A stretch of 64,000 nt of DNA, from the NCBI GenBank assembly GCA_036346375.1, contig CM070500.1, positions 84,424,437-84,488,436 of the forward strand, given 5' to 3'. The notes beneath the pieces were generated by a model that was given only the letters and a program-made list of their open reading frames with translations, did not search any database and was not told the DNA's origin. Of this stretch, positions 1-12,842 are shown piece after piece; the stretch's first letter is position 1, and each line of letters begins with the position of its first letter. The translations under genes and the position numbers were made by a program. The DNA is from Guadua angustifolia (taxonomy: Eukaryota > Streptophyta > Magnoliopsida > Poales > Poaceae).

Positions 1-3000
1 CATACAACCCAACACGACAGGAGCTTAAGGCTAGAGCGCTCGGCAGGGTGCGGACAGAGCATAGGCCCTCTCGGCACTTTCTCCTCGTGACACGTGTCAG
101 TGGCGGGCCTCCCCAAATCGTCCTGTGAATATCCCTTTTGTCTGGTGCGGCACTGGGGAATATTCTCCCCCCTTCACTCTGGTCGATCTGTGTCTGCCGT
201 CTTTTCATTTCTCTCTGCCCCATACGGCTGCTACAACTATGGAATAATTGATACAATGTCCTTATTTACTTTACTATTGATCAAATGTTACATGATATTT
301 TACTGATATACAGACAGTTAGATAAACAGAATATTTTATCAATTACACAAAATAAAATGGAATATATAATCAAATCCCCCCATATAACTACGATAGCACC
401 ACTATGCCTTTAGTTTGTGTTTGTCTCTTTCCCAGCGATACTCCGCCTGTCCACGGTCATAGAACTATATTTTATACATACATGCACGTGAAGAATATAA
501 ATTAAACTTAATTTCTATTACAGTATATCTATAAAACCCATGAAATTATAGTATTATAAAAGTAAATTTCAAGGTAAATCTATACATATAATTTTTATGT
601 ATCCAATTTAAATATTTTTTAAAAATTGACAAACAAAGTTTTAAAAATTTAACTACAATTATGTCCAATATGATAACTATTTATGACTAAGGAAGTATTT
701 ATTAAACGTATAAAGGAAATATCACACTAATTTTTGTATAATAACATGAAGTATATCCTAATTTATAGATAAATATGAAGTTAGATGAGTTTTTTTTTCT
801 CGCCTTTCCACGATAATTCTGCTTTTGTTTTACGCTCGCACTCTGCTTTCTCATCTTGTTTCGAGCCTCGAGCCAAACTTACAACTTAAAAGGTGATCTT
901 GAACCTTGCACAGAGGTTTCAGTCCTTCTATACACTCCATTCCACTTTTACGATTGAGACCTGACACACTGACTCGATCGATGTTTACCCAGGATTATTC
1001 GCCGTATCGGAGGTTACCTCGGTTTCGTAATATACCACTATGTTTTGGTAGGCGTGTTTCTTCTCCCGGCTTCTACGAGTGAATTACTAACCAATACTCA
1101 CATTGTTTTCAAATAGACATCGTTTTAGATTGAAAAATGCGTTAATTGGTGTTTAAAATCGGTGGGTTGCATTAAGTGTGTGTTTAGATTGGTACCTTAA
1201 AGAGTTGCAGTGTCTATGGTCCTATTTGTTTAGGTTTTTTCTCGGTTTAAAAAGCAAAAAAAATTAAAGTCTATATGAATAGGAGTAGATGTTTATTTAA
1301 CAGTGATTTTTTTAAAAAAATTCATAAGCCTTCATATAACTAAGAGGCAGAAACCATTGGAGATGTGCTCTTTTGATTTATTAAGGATTGGTTTTAGACT
1401 AACGACTGTGTTGTGTATGATCTCTTTGAAGATTTGTGGTACAAATGGGCATATTTTGCACCAGCAGTCAGGTACACATGAAAAGGACAAGAAATTCCCG
1501 GGGCGAAAAAAGAGAAAAGAATTAGTAGTACTAGTGCCATGTGGGCCTTATTTAGTGATTCCATCTTATGCGTGCCTGGGTCTGGGAGTATAAGGTGTTG
1601 TGGGCTAGCTAGCTAAAATGATGTGCATAATAGTGGGGATAATTCGGTGCAGCGAGAAAAAGCAGCGATTAGGAGAGACATGTAAAAAAGAACGGCCAGT
1701 GCTCATTAGGAATCTAATGGGATGCTAATTGTTGCAGGTTAAGGTTCTAAGAGTAAAGGACCATCCAACTTTTGATCGATCTTTCAAGTGGAGAGAGATC
1801 CCGGAAAGAAGATCCTATAAAAATCATATCTTCTTTGGTCGATCCGGATTTGCGTTCTGAATGTTCTCTTCATGATATCCTCCAGCTCGATCGATGATCA
1901 ATTGGCATTCCTTTTCATGCAACTGGATGAATGATAGAGAGAGAGAGATGGCTACCATGGACATGAAATTAGGTTTATATTCGAGCTGGTTGATTTTGAG
2001 CCGCTGAGCTAGGATGGGATTTTCCTTTTCTAATTTGTAAGCGGCTAGCCTGCGTCGAAGGTTGTTCTTTCAGTCTTAAAGACTAATTAAGTTCTGTTTC
2101 AAAATAAATAGTTTCAGCTGGCATATTTTATTTAAATATCTTTTTTGAAAGATGAAAATGTTTTGCACAACCTTTGTGTGAGAAAACGCCCAGACATTTT
2201 CAAGAGGAATTTTAAGTTAGATAAATATCGAAGTTGCCTTTGGCGAGGTCAAAGAGTCTGTCCCTATGTTCAGTCGTGACCTGTTGTTTTAATTCATATA
2301 ACTACATCGGTAAATTTTCATCTCCTCCTTAATACATTAGGGAGAGCTTCTGCCCCCTATTTCCAAAAAATATATATATCGAATTCCTTGACCTGATTCT
2401 CTGTCTGCCTGTATGTTTGTTTCTTCCAACACCTGACTTTTTTTTGGCCAAATGCTTTTAGGTGTCTTCAAATGCTTTTGATTTCGTGAACAAACCCGTG
2501 CCACTTTAGGTTAAAATTAAAGGGTGCCCTTCTCTTTGGAATATGAGTTGACACATACCGACAGAATATAAGCATATGAAAAATTGAACTTCTTATTTAT
2601 CTGCAGCGTATGAATTGTATTTGCAATAATAAAGTGCTATAAACCGGCTATTTCATGTACTTCATTTGGTTTTGATAGAATGGATATCTGTAGTACATGA
2701 AGGAGGAGTTTCAGAGTCTGCCTTTCCAGAAAGATAATGAATGATGCATTAACAGTGAGACAACCCTCAAATGGTCGGAGATAGCTTCCCTTTTCTTTCT
2801 CACATTCATGTAAGCTTGAAGCCTCTACTCAAACCTCCACGGTCACCTTCGAGAAGTAGGCCACCTGTGTCGAAGTAAAGCTCAAGAACCTCGTGTCAAA
2901 AAAAAAAAAAAAAAAAAAAAAGGTGGCTGAAGAACCTGCCTGACAAATTCTCCTTTTCCGTTTAACCCATTGTTCAACGCATCTTTTCCTCCGACACCAA

Positions 3001-3683
3001 GATGCTTACTTCATTAATCAAAGCCCTGAATTGATATTGTAGTGACATTAATATTCTCTCTTGCTTCCGTGAGGTGCTTGATCGCGAGCCTTTGCCTCTA
3101 ATCTGAAGTCATTCCTTGGTGAGCTTACTGGTCGCTGGCTCGCTGCATTGTTTTCTACTGTGCCTGATGCCTAGTCGCCGAGCCTTGAGTATACTTTATA
3201 GACTCGTCGATTCCTCCGTACCACAAGGAGCCGTGAACAATCCATCCAATACGTTTCAGTGTGTAACACAAGGCGCAAACATATATGCAGTAACTGAGAG
3301 TAAGACTGAAGGGCAGAAGCCCTAAAAAAAGACCGAAGAACAGTGGCAGGTCAAGTTATTCCAGATAAAAAAAAATGTTTTTCTTATCTTCGGTTATTTG
3401 GTGCAAAATCTCATGTGCATATATGTTTCTTTCAAAATCTAAGCTAAATGACATGTAGTGGTCTTGGCAGATCTTTTCAGCTCAGTACTTTACGAATTCA
3501 CGGTACTCGTTTTGTGGGCGAACCATTCCTGAACTTGGATCGAAATCCTTTTTCCCTGAACACATCTGCTGCTCTGCAGTTTTCCTTGACAAGCCGAGTG
3601 CCCTGTATTGACTTCAGTAACCTGGCATAAATCTTTCTGCGGCCACTTTATCCCCCACGTTTGCTGCAAAATTCAAGTCTGTC
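1..3683. other. Intergenic DNA, no gene recognised
   Basis: This AT-rich stretch has only short open frames (at most 96 codons) without recognisable domains or codon bias. It contains a 24-bp poly-A run at about 2898-2921 and a short GA run near 1938-1948. I see no tRNA, rRNA or clear transposon ends. The last 5 bases before the Copia element (3684-3688, TTGCT) are its target-site duplication. Confidence 0.6.
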
Positions 3684-3688
3684 TTGCT

Positions 3689-4006
3689 TGTTGGAGTAAT
3701 CCTGATCTGGCCACAACAAATGCGCCTGACGTGGAGGGCTGTTTAGTAGCGCATTGCTTGGCTGGAATGATACAATAACTCTAGCTCCTTGTTATCTGTT
3801 TTTACGTTTCATATTCTGTAAGACATGCAGTCACTTTGAAAAACTCTCGTCAGTTTTCATACTAGTATTTGAAGGGTCTTTCAATCTGTAATAGCTCTAT
3901 ATATATTGATGAATATCAAGCGCAGAAGTAAGTACCCCAAAAATATACTACTCTGTTACTCCTCTGTCTTGGGTATACGTTTTATCTGGAGATTGTGTTC
4001 TCTTCA
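3689..4006 (+). repeat. 5' LTR of Copia-1
   Basis: This 318-bp LTR runs from TGTTGG to TCTTCA. A TATATATA stretch near 3899-3906 could serve as its TATA box. Its partner is 8407-8721. Confidence 0.93.
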
Positions 4007-4009
4007 ATC

Positions 4010-4021
4010 TGGTATCAGAGC
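4010..4021 (+). other. tRNA-iMet primer-binding site of Copia-1
   Basis: TGGTATCAGAGC lies 3 bp after the 5' LTR. It is the standard plant Copia site complementary to the 3' end of initiator tRNA-Met. Confidence 0.92.
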
Positions 4022-4059
4022 AGACCAGGTTGTGCATGCCCAAGATCATCCGGCAAGAG

Positions 4060-4970
4060 CAAATGGCGTTGGTTCAACAAGGTGCAGCGGCGAGAGAAGG
4101 TGGCGGGGTGTCATTCCAGTACCCGCAGCTCACGGCGACCAACTACACCACCGGGCAATTAAGGTGGAGGCTCTTCCGGATGCGCAAGGTCTCGGGAGGT
4201 CGTTATACCGGCAACAGCGTGGTGTTGATGTGAGGAAGGACAAGATAGCACGAGCGCATTGCTCCAAGCACTTCCCGAGGATATCTTGTTGCAGGTGGCA
4301 ACAAAGAAGACGGCGAATGAACTTTGGGAATGCTTGAAGACGAGGTTCGTCGGCGCAGATCGTGTCAAAACGGCGCGGTTGGCGACACTAAAGGGCGAAT
4401 TTGATGCTCGCGATGAAAGATGGGGAGGCGCTGGATGAGTTCGCCGAAAGCTTCAGCGGCATGGCGGTCGCCATGCAAATCTTGGGGTGACACTTGAAGA
4501 CTCGACGTTGGTAAAGAAACTCCGAACGCCGTGCGGATCGATACTACCCTTGTGTCGCTGGCATAGAGCAGTTTTGTGACATTGATTCCATGGCCTTTGA
4601 GGAGGTTGTGGGTCGACTGAAGGCGTTTGAGGAGCGACTCCGCCTGCGCACCTCCGGCGGCAATGGAGACGGCCAGCTCTTGCTCACTCGAGCAGAGTGG
4701 CAGGCGCGGGAGAAAAATGGCACAGACTCGTCATCAGGCGGAAGGGGCAGGAGCCATGGTCAAGGTGATGCTGGCTGGAATCGTGGCCGGAGTGGTCGCG
4801 GCCGTGGGTGTGGGCGTGGTCGCGGCAGAGGTGGTCGCGGTGACTCTACACACAAGGAGGGAGCATGCGGCTCTAATGGTGGCCGACGTGACAAAAGCCA
4901 CATAAAATGTTTTAACTGTGAAAAATTGGGTCACTATGCTTCGAAAGTGTGTGTCAAAGAAGAAAGATGA
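4060..4970 (+). pseudogene. Copia-1 gag, frameshifted
   Basis: Gag is the capsid-like protein that packages element RNA. Reading begins about 4060 (MALVQQGAA) and matches the plant Copia gag pattern (TNYTT, then an alpha-helical core) only when several frames are followed. The C-terminal part is open from 4590 to 4970 with a Gly-Arg-rich stretch and a zinc knuckle at about 4909-4953 (CFNCEKLGHYASKVC). That knuckle has one residue too many between His and the last Cys compared with the canonical CX2CX4HX4C. Frameshifts near 4150-4240 and 4400-4560 break the protein. Confidence 0.85.
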
Positions 4971-5119
4971 GGAGGTAAATCTCACTCGTGTGGAAGACAC
5001 AGAACTGCATTGATGTTATCGAAATGGTGCTGGAAGGCACTCTCACCAAGATCAAGTGTTTGCTCAATGAAGAGAAAATGGCGCCTACCCGCATGATCAT
5101 GAAGGTAATGTGGTTAGCT

Positions 5120-8100
5120 CAAGAATGGTATCTTGACAATGGAGCTAGTAACCACATGACAGAGACAGGAAAAATTTCATGATTTGGATGAAGCGATTCT
5201 GAGGCGGTGTTCGGTTTGGTGATGGCTCCACAAATGAAGATTATGGGCAAAGGATCTGCTTTTTGCTGTAAGAATGGTGGCCAATGGTTGCTAGAGGAAA
5301 CCTATTTCATCCCCAAGTTGTGCAAAGAATATAATTAGCCTTGGACAATGATGAGTATGGGCACAAGGTAATTATGGATGAGGAGCAACTGAAGATATAT
5401 GACAGAATCCAAAGTCACATTGCTAATGTCAGAAGACGCCACCAAACCGTCTGTACAAAATAAACCTGCATATATCTAGGCCATTTTGCTTGCAATTGTG
5501 CTAGATGATCGTGGTTGGTTGTGGCATGCAAGATTAGGGCATGTTAATTTCAATTCATCGAAATTGCTTGCTCGAAGAATTTGGCGGCAGGTGTGCCGTT
5601 GATTGTGCAAATTAATAGGGTGTGTAAGCACTGCTTGGTTGCTAACAAACCCGGTTGCCATTTCCAAGAGCTACAACTTTCGAGAGCAGAGGAGCCATTG
5701 GGTCATCTGCATGTCGATTTGTGTGGTCCAATCACTCCTCCAACACCGGTGGTAACAATTACTTCCTCCTTATTGTTGATGACTGTACAAGGTGGATGTG
5801 GGTATACACAATCAAATCAAAAGATCAAGCGTGTGCCACATTCAGGAAGTTCAAGCTCCAGGTTGAAAATACAAGCAACCACCGAGTGAAAGTTTTGAGG
5901 ACTGACCGAGGTGGTGAGTTTTTGTCTACTGAATTCAATCAGCTATGTGAAGAGGCTGGCATTTTAAGGCATCTTACAGCTCCATACACACCACAACAAA
6001 ATGGAGTCGTGGAGCGCAGAAATAGGACAATCATGGCCATGGCAAGATCTCTGTTGAAGAGCATGAATGTCCCAGGGAGGTTTTGGGGAGAGGCTGTCAG
6101 ACATGCAGTCTATTTGCTAAACCGCCTTCCAACCAAAGCGCTAGGTGAGCGCACACCCTTTGAAGCCTGGAAAGGACTGAAGCCACACCTTGGTCACTTG
6201 AGAGTGTTTGGATGTTTGGCTCATGCGAAGGTGACAACTCCAAACCTAAAGAAGCTTGATGACAGGAGCCAAGAAATGGTGTACCTCGGTGTTGAAAGTG
6301 GATGTAAGGCCCATCGGTTGTATGATCCACGTCGAGGCAAATTGCACTTGAGCCGGGATGTGGTTTTCCAGGAGGACACCCCATGGAATTGGCATGCAGG
6401 TGGAGAAGCAGTGGAGAGTTCAGATTTTGTGGTGGAAGATAATATCTTCTCTGAACTGACGCCGGGTGAGCCTGAACCAGTAGAATCAACTGGAACAGAG
6501 ATACGTGGTGATGGAGTATCACACACTTGGGAATCCACTGAAGATACCCGGCCAAGACAAGATGGAAGCCTGCCTGCACAGAGCGTGCCACAAGCTGCAA
6601 TGTCAAGTGGACTGGTGACTAGAGCACGTGCTTATGCAGCAGCCCAAGCTGCAGCAACTGCAGCACCAAACTCTACTCCAAGCACCTTAGTACAAGAGGA
6701 ATCGGTTGTGGGAGAACCTCTTACACCAATCAGTACTGCACAAAACTCAGTTGAATACAGCAGTAGTGAGGAGAGACCACACCGTTACAGGAGCATAAAT
6801 GAAATTATGCAGGAAACAGAGAGAATGGAAATCATTGATGCTAACTCACAAGATGAGCTATTTTTGCTGGAAGTAGGAGAGCCAACACACTTCAGGGAAG
6901 CTATTGGATCGGTAGCTTGGCAGATAGCTATGCAAAGTGAACTGGACTCAATTGTGAAGAATGAAACACGACATCGATTGAATTGCCGAAAGGGCGTAAT
7001 GCAATAGGTTTGAAATGGGTGTATAAATCAAGAGAAATTCACAAGGTGAAGTAATCAAACATAAGACAAGGTTGGTTGCAAAGGGGTATGTTCAACGTCC
7101 GAGGATTGACTATGATGAAGTATATGCTCCAAAGGGCTAGATTTGATACAAAGGCGTGTCATATTTGCTATAGCCGCAAAGCAGAGGCCGGGAGCTTCAA
7201 CATTTGGATGTCAAGTCTGCTTTTCGCATGGTGAGCTTGATGAGGAGGTGTATGTCACCCAACCGAGGGCTTTGCGGTCAAAGGAAGGAAAACTATGTGT
7301 ACAAACCAAGAAAGCACTATATGGACTACGGCAAGCGCCTCGGGCATGGAACACCGGTTGGATAAAAGCTCAAGAAAATTGGTTTGAAGATGTGCACATG
7401 AGCAAGCCGTGTACATAAGAGGAGAAGGAAAAGCGGTCGATCGTTGGAGTTTATGTCGATGATCCGATTGTAATCGGATCAAACAGGATGATGTCAATCA
7501 CTTTAAACAACAGATGATGTCTGAATTTGAGATGTCGATCTTGGCTCGCTGAACTTCTATCTTGGAGTTGAAGTATCTCAAGAAGGAGACCGTTAACACT
7601 CAAACAAACAAACCTATGCAAAGAAGGTCCCGAACAATTTGGAATGGGAGAGTGTAATCCAACTAAGTTTCCAATGGAGCAAAAGTTGCGATTGCACAAA
7701 GATCCTGAAGGGGAACCAGCTTGACGAGACCGAGTATCGTCGCATCATTGGTTGTTTGAGGTACCGTTACACACTAGACCGACCTCTCCTATGCAGTTGG
7801 AGTTGCCAGCAGATTCATGGAGAGGCTAAGCGTGTTACACCTCAAGGCAAAGGAAGCGATTTTGAGGTATTTGAAGGGCACAATTCACTACGGTTTGGTG
7901 TATAAGAGAAGTGACAAGGATGAAATGATAACAGCTACAAATGATAGTAACTGGCGGGTGATTCTCAAGATCGGAGAAGCACAGGAGGAATGGCATTCTA
8001 CATTAATGAGAATCTTGTGTCATGGTCTTCCGAAAATGTAAGACATGGCCTTGTCCTCTTGCGAGGCCGAGTTCATGGCGGCTCTCTGCTGCGGCTGTCA

Positions 8101-8393
8101 AGCAAAGTGGCCGAGAATTTGTTGGGAGAATCGACAAATGAAGAGCCGAAACAAGTAAAGCTTTTTGTCGACAACAGTCACCATAGCATTGATGAAGAAT
8201 CCTGTTTTTCATGGTCAGAGAAACATATTGATGTGCGTTTCCATTTCATTCGGAGTGTGTTGAAAATGGAGAAATTGTTGTGCAATTCATACGCACAGAT
8301 GAGCAGAGAGTCGATGCTCGACGGCCACCGCCGGAGTGAAGCCGGGTCGCTATGCGTCATATATCGGGTGTTCGTGAACTTGGGCCGATTGTA
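5120..8393 (+). pseudogene. Copia-1 pol polyprotein, broken
   Basis: The regions in order are: aspartic protease (WYLDNGASNHMT, about 5126-5161); GAG-pre-integrase with HARLGH near 5526 and a CKHC pair near 5631; an integrase core in a 450-codon open frame (5655-7007) with the DD35E residues in VDDCTRW, RTDRGGEF and NGVVERRNRT; reverse transcriptase with ALYGLRQAPRAW (about 7312-7347) and YVDDPIV (about 7453-7473); and an RNase H/C-terminal piece ending in KHIDVRFHFIR near 8222. In most Copia RTs the YVDD box is followed by Leu or Met, so the Pro here is unusual. Frameshifts separate most regions. Confidence 0.9.
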
Positions 8394-8406
8394 ATTAAGG
8401 GGAGTA

Positions 8407-8721
8407 TGTTGAGTAATCCGATCCGCCACAACAAATGCGCCGACGTGGAGGGTCATTTAGTAGCGCATTGCTTGGTTGGAATGATACAATAACTCTAGCT
8501 CCTTGTTATCTGCTTTTACGTTTCATATTCTCAGAAGACATGCAAATACTTTGAAAAACTCTCGTCCGTTTTCATACTAGTATTTGAAGGGTCTTTCAAT
8601 CTGTAATAGCTCTATATATATTGATGAATATCAAGCGCAGAAGTAAGTACCCCAAAAATATACTACTCTGTTACTCCTCTGTCTTGGGTATACGTTTTAT
8701 CTGGAGATTGTGTTCTCTTCA
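8407..8721 (+). repeat. 3' LTR of Copia-1 with adjacent polypurine tract
   Basis: This 315-bp LTR is preceded by AAGGGGAG (about 8397-8404), the polypurine tract priming plus-strand synthesis. It matches 3689-4006 except for scattered substitutions and small indels in the first 150 bp. Confidence 0.93.
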
Positions 8722-8726
8722 TTGCT

Positions 8727-9548
8727 CCTTTGGTTTCTGAATTCAGACTGCATTCTTACTGGTCACTTTTACCTCATACCACCAATCACTTCCATGCATT
8801 GGATTGGCGTTGCCCCTTGGAACTCAAAGGGCAGGTAGTTCGATCAGTGACAGCGCGACTCCCAGCCTAAGCCGTGTCCAAAGGCAATTATTTTGGAGAT
8901 ACTGTCACAGCTACTACGAAACAAGAACAAGAGACAAATGGTGATAAGCATAACAGATGGGATAAGGTTAGGAGGTGCGATCGATTTTGAGAGGGGATCT
9001 ATGCTCCTGACCTTTAAAGGGTTTAAGGCCAAGGGAAGGTGCTTAGAGATATAAAAGACAAGGGAAAAGAAAAGAAAAGAAAATAAAAGAAAAGAAAAGA
9101 AAAGGGGAAAGAAAAAGAAGCATCTTGTTGCAAGGAGAGGAGGTAGGGAATCCGTCCATCCATACAAAACCTGCTTTCAAGAAGGGGCTTTAGGCAGTCA
9201 AGTTAAAGTACCTGCAAAAGGCTTTTCTCGGGCTTGTAGCGGGAGGGAGAGAGGAGAGGTTTTGATCCAAATCTTGGAAAGTGATGCTGCCACTGCGAGC
9301 TGCTCAGTGTATGGCGGCAAGTAGCTGCTCAGTGTAGTTGGTGTCGCATGGCAGGGTATGCATGGCAAAATTGACGTAGGGATGCCATGCCACACCGTGT
9401 AAATATTAGGAAACATGAAATTTTTGTCTGTAGATTGTTTTTTCTTCATCGCTCTACATGCCGTCTACAAATTGGTGTATGTATTATTTCTCAAGATCGA
9501 TTGAAGTTTAGTACCATAAAGGAGCATCTTTACTAGACAAAGTTCTAC
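8727..9548. other. Intergenic DNA with an AAAAG-rich simple repeat
   Basis: No gene is recognised. A purine tract of AAAAG-type units lies at about 9058-9119; its complement produces a low-complexity Phe/Ser/Leu open frame on - that I do not regard as a gene. Confidence 0.6.
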
Positions 9549-9831
9549 AAAATAACCTACCTCACGTAAAAGAAAATAAACTAGTGAAAGTATGTAAGGA
9601 CTGAAGACACCTATAACTCTGGAAAAAAATATAAGAAATGAACACATATCTGTTTAAAAGAAAAAAACTATGCAAAAAAGGACACAATGAAAATAACCTA
9701 CCTCACGTAAAAGAAAATAAACTAGTGAAAGTATGTAAGGACTGAAGACACCTATAACTCTGGAAAAAAATATAAGAAATGAACACATATCTGTTTAAAA
9801 GAAAAAAACTATGCAAAAAAGAACACAATGA
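9549..9831 (+). repeat. 141-bp tandem duplication
   Basis: The unit beginning AAAATAACCTACCTCACG at 9549 is repeated directly at 9690. I see about one mismatch over 141 bp (GGACACAATG against GAACACAATG near the end). The near identity suggests a recent slippage or unequal exchange event. Confidence 0.93.
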
Positions 9832-12053
9832 AATTATAGCTATGGGTTTTCCCCCTCAAATTTGTAGTTAGTTTGCTCCCTTATATGCTGCCCTTTTTTT
9901 CATGCAACTTAGAGGTGCTTTCCATGGTAAGATAGTCTTTCATATTTCTTTTCCACTGTGATGGAGGATGACCCGATAGTCAATGACGAAGCAAGAAATT
10001 TTTTTAAGTCTGAGCAAGCCTAATTACGGTGAATGCTTGTGCAGACAAACACATTTACATCGTGGAGAAATCCTCTAATCCATATCCTCAGCCAGCAAGA
10101 AAAATAAATATAAAATCAACACAACTCCTGCACAGATATGAGGTGAGGGCCTCTTTGGTCGTCAGCTTGCCGTGCGCATGCTATGTTATGCCCTGACCGC
10201 CTAAGCCCTCGGCCATGTGCTTTGTCCGCCCGTCGTCCCAGTCATGATTGCCTCGCCGCACGCCTGAACACAAGCTTAAACACCTTGGCCGCACGCCTTG
10301 CAGCCTCGATCTAAACCTTGCCGTTGGCTTGTGCCTGACTTGATAGCAAGAAGCCAATCGATGACATCATTTTACGCTTCTTCGAGTCAGCTATAAATGG
10401 ACTAGGCATGTATACTCTATAAATTGGCTAGGTTGTTGGTCTTTAGGTTTTAATTGCCAAACCAACTGAACTATCAAATGGTGATAACCCAATTCACAAA
10501 AACAGATCGATAACTCTATCCTCTTCGTGACGCTGCACAGATCCTCCAACATCTCTCCTTGTTCTTCGACAGTAGTCGGTCATACGCTAGAGATGGACCG
10601 TACAGGGTCCCTACGGGGAGGTCGCCGGAGGTGGCTCCACCACTGGGACGTGCGATGACCGATGGGAATAGGAGTGGCAGTGTAGACACGACTTGTCACC
10701 TGTGGACACATCACAAGTGCATGCATGCATGTACGTATCCTCTCTCGCCAGCCAAAACATGCTGCGCGCAACAGGTCCAAGTGGGCTTTTGGGTGGCACG
10801 GGATGGGCTTTCTAGACGGGTTGTGGGTCGGCGCGCTAATCCACGACCATCCGCCCTGCCGCACGGCATGCGATCCGCAGGTCTCTGCCGCTGCGGGGGA
10901 CGAAGAAAAGACGAGGGAAAATGTAGGCGACAAGGCCCGTGCAGCGTCCGCAGCGGGCGAAGCGTTTTGGGCCTCCGCCCAGCTCCACCTTTGCTCGCGG
11001 GGGCCGACAGGCAGGAAGCCTCCTCGGCAGGCTGCCTCGTGCGGCTGGGCTGCGCTGCATCCTCGGCACTTCAATTGGCGTCCAAGATCGTGGGATTGCG
11101 CCTGGGCCGTAAGCTGGGTCGCGGCATCGAAATTCAAACTCGACACTCTCCTCGTTTTCCAACGAAACCCCAACGCGCTTTCTTCCACAGAACTCTCTGT
11201 GTTTTGTCTGGGCAAGTAGAAGTAACGGGTTTAAACCGAATCGAGGTTGAAAATTGAATCTTAACCAGAACTGATTAAAACTAAATATTTTTAAAATCAA
11301 TTTTTTTAAAAAAATATTTAAAAAAATCGGTCGAATCGACCGTTCAAATGAAATTTTCCTGCACTGATTTTTGAGTATTTTTCACCGATAATCGAGCAGT
11401 TTACGTGCATAAATTTTTTTAATTTTTTTCGATTTGACCAATTTGTCGACTGGCAATCACGATTTTAATTGATATTTGGAATCCTGGACAAGCACTCATA
11501 TTCAAGGAGATCAGAGATGTCACACGATAGATATTTTTGTCCCTGGGTTGGGAATCAATTCTTTTTGGGGTGTTTGAATTAGGAGTATTTTATTAGAATA
11601 TTTTAGAATCTAATTTAAATTTGAACTAAATCCTTAAAAAGAACTTTTTAGGACTTAATAGATTTTGCTCGACCGCCGTCCTAAATTCGGCGGCCCCTGC
11701 ATCAGCGCGAACATAAAAGCAGACAAAATCAATACCAGCTCATTAAAGAACCATAAAGAAGGGATCCAGTACGTGTACCCCAGTTGTATACGCGCAGCCT
11801 CTCTCTCTCTCATGACGATACCAGATTCACAAAGATTTGTCATTTTTGCCTTCTGTTTTTTTTTTTCGAATTTGTTTCACGTTTCAACGAAATTGCAAAT
11901 TCTGTTTTCTTTCAAATTTGGTTCACTTCAACGAAATTGTAAATCTGTTATCTTTCCAACATAGAAGCAGCGGTAGATATCTATCATACTCCTTTATTGT
12001 ACTATGTGGACCTGCTGTGCTTTTATACCATGGCAGGTAATTCATATTGTCTC
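9832..12053. other. Intergenic DNA including a GC-rich island of unknown nature
   Basis: Most of this is AT-rich. At 10559-11257 a GC-rich island is open on both strands (232 codons on +, 211 on -). Neither translation shows a domain, repeat or signal peptide that I recognise. Open frames on both strands are expected in GC-rich DNA, so I do not call a gene. A captured exon or transposon fragment is possible. The AT-rich part from 11220 is low complexity. Confidence 0.45.
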
Positions 12054-12056
12054 TCA

Positions 12057-12420
12057 GGCCCTGTTTGAAAGTAATGTATTTCAAAACTATGATTTTGATA
12101 TACTATAGTTTGCAATTATTTTGTCATGAATACTATGATTTTACCAAACTCCTTTAAAACCATGGTATTTCTTGGAACTACTAACTGTTTGGATGCAACA
12201 TCACAAACCATAGTATTTGAGTGGAAATGACAAGAAGCTAACCAAAACCATGAAAACTTTGGGTTGGAGTGGAGTTTCAAATACTCTAAAAATACCATAG
12301 TATCTACCAAACTATGGTTTTTAATACAGAGTTTTTAGCATGGTAACCAAACACCTCATAGTATAAAATACCATGGTGTTACTTATAAACTATGAAAATA
12401 TATTACTTCCAAACAGAGCC
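12057..12420. mobile_element. Tourist-like MITE (PIF/Harbinger type)
   Basis: The 364-bp element has terminal inverted repeats: the left end GGCCCTGTTTGAAAGTAATG and the complement of the right end GGCTCTGTTTGGAAGTAATA. It is flanked by a 3-bp duplication TCA (12054-12056 and 12421-12423), which fits the TNA-type target of PIF/Harbinger elements. It contains no coding region. It sits about 420 bp upstream of the start of the HNH-like gene, at the edge of its promoter. Confidence 0.85.
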
Positions 12421-12604
12421 TCAAAAGAGAAAGATTAAATTTATAATTTTATTTAGATAAAAATTAAATATTGAAAAATGTACAAAGTACCAACTTAGCC
12501 GATAAAGCCAGCCGTCCCGTCCCGTTCATAGCCCACAAAGAGGCAAGCCATCCGAAGACCAAAACGGCTTGGCCCCACATACCAGCCTCAGAAAACCCGG
12601 GGAC

Positions 12605-12651
12605 CACGTGTAGGCCAGCCCGCGCCGCCCCTCCCACGTGCCCATCACGTG
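12605..12651 (+). promoter_or_regulatory. Cluster of three CACGTG G-boxes
   Basis: Perfect CACGTG hexamers occur at 12605-12610, 12635-12640 and 12646-12651, about 190-240 bp before the ATG of the HNH-like gene. CACGTG is the core recognised by plant bZIP and bHLH/PIF factors, and the ACGTG core is shared with ABA-response elements. Regulation by light, ABA or related factors is an inference from the motif alone. Confidence 0.55.
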
Positions 12652-12842
12652 CCGAGTTTGAACCCCAACGGCTCGCTCCTTCCGTCCCGCCCCACCCATC
12701 TCGACCGTTGTAGCCCCACCCCCAGATCGCTCCTCCTCCTCCTCTGCAAAAACAGCTGTTACTACTCCGCACTCCCACCTCAGTGGCTCTTGATCCCGAA
12801 GCAGCAGTACAAGCGTGCGTACACACACCGGCGGCGGCGACG

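Larger units (their letters stand above)
3689..8721 (+). mobile_element. Complete but decayed Copia LTR retrotransposon (Copia-1)
   Basis: The 5,033-bp element has two LTRs that begin TGTTG and end TTCA. It is flanked by a perfect 5-bp duplication TTGCT at 3684-3688 and 8722-8726. A primer-binding site follows the 5' LTR and a purine tract precedes the 3' LTR. The order gag, protease, integrase, RT, RNase H is the Ty1/Copia order. Coding frames are broken by several frameshifts and stops, so it should not move by itself. The LTRs differ at a dozen or so positions by eye, which suggests an older insertion than Copia-2 at 56309. Confidence 0.95.

Noticed and set aside
4010..4021. tRNA gene fragment
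   Set aside because: The position directly after the LTR identifies it as a primer-binding site.
10559..11257. Open frames of 232 (+) and 211 (-) codons
   Set aside because: They overlap on opposite strands of a GC-rich island, show no domain, and have no splice or promoter support.
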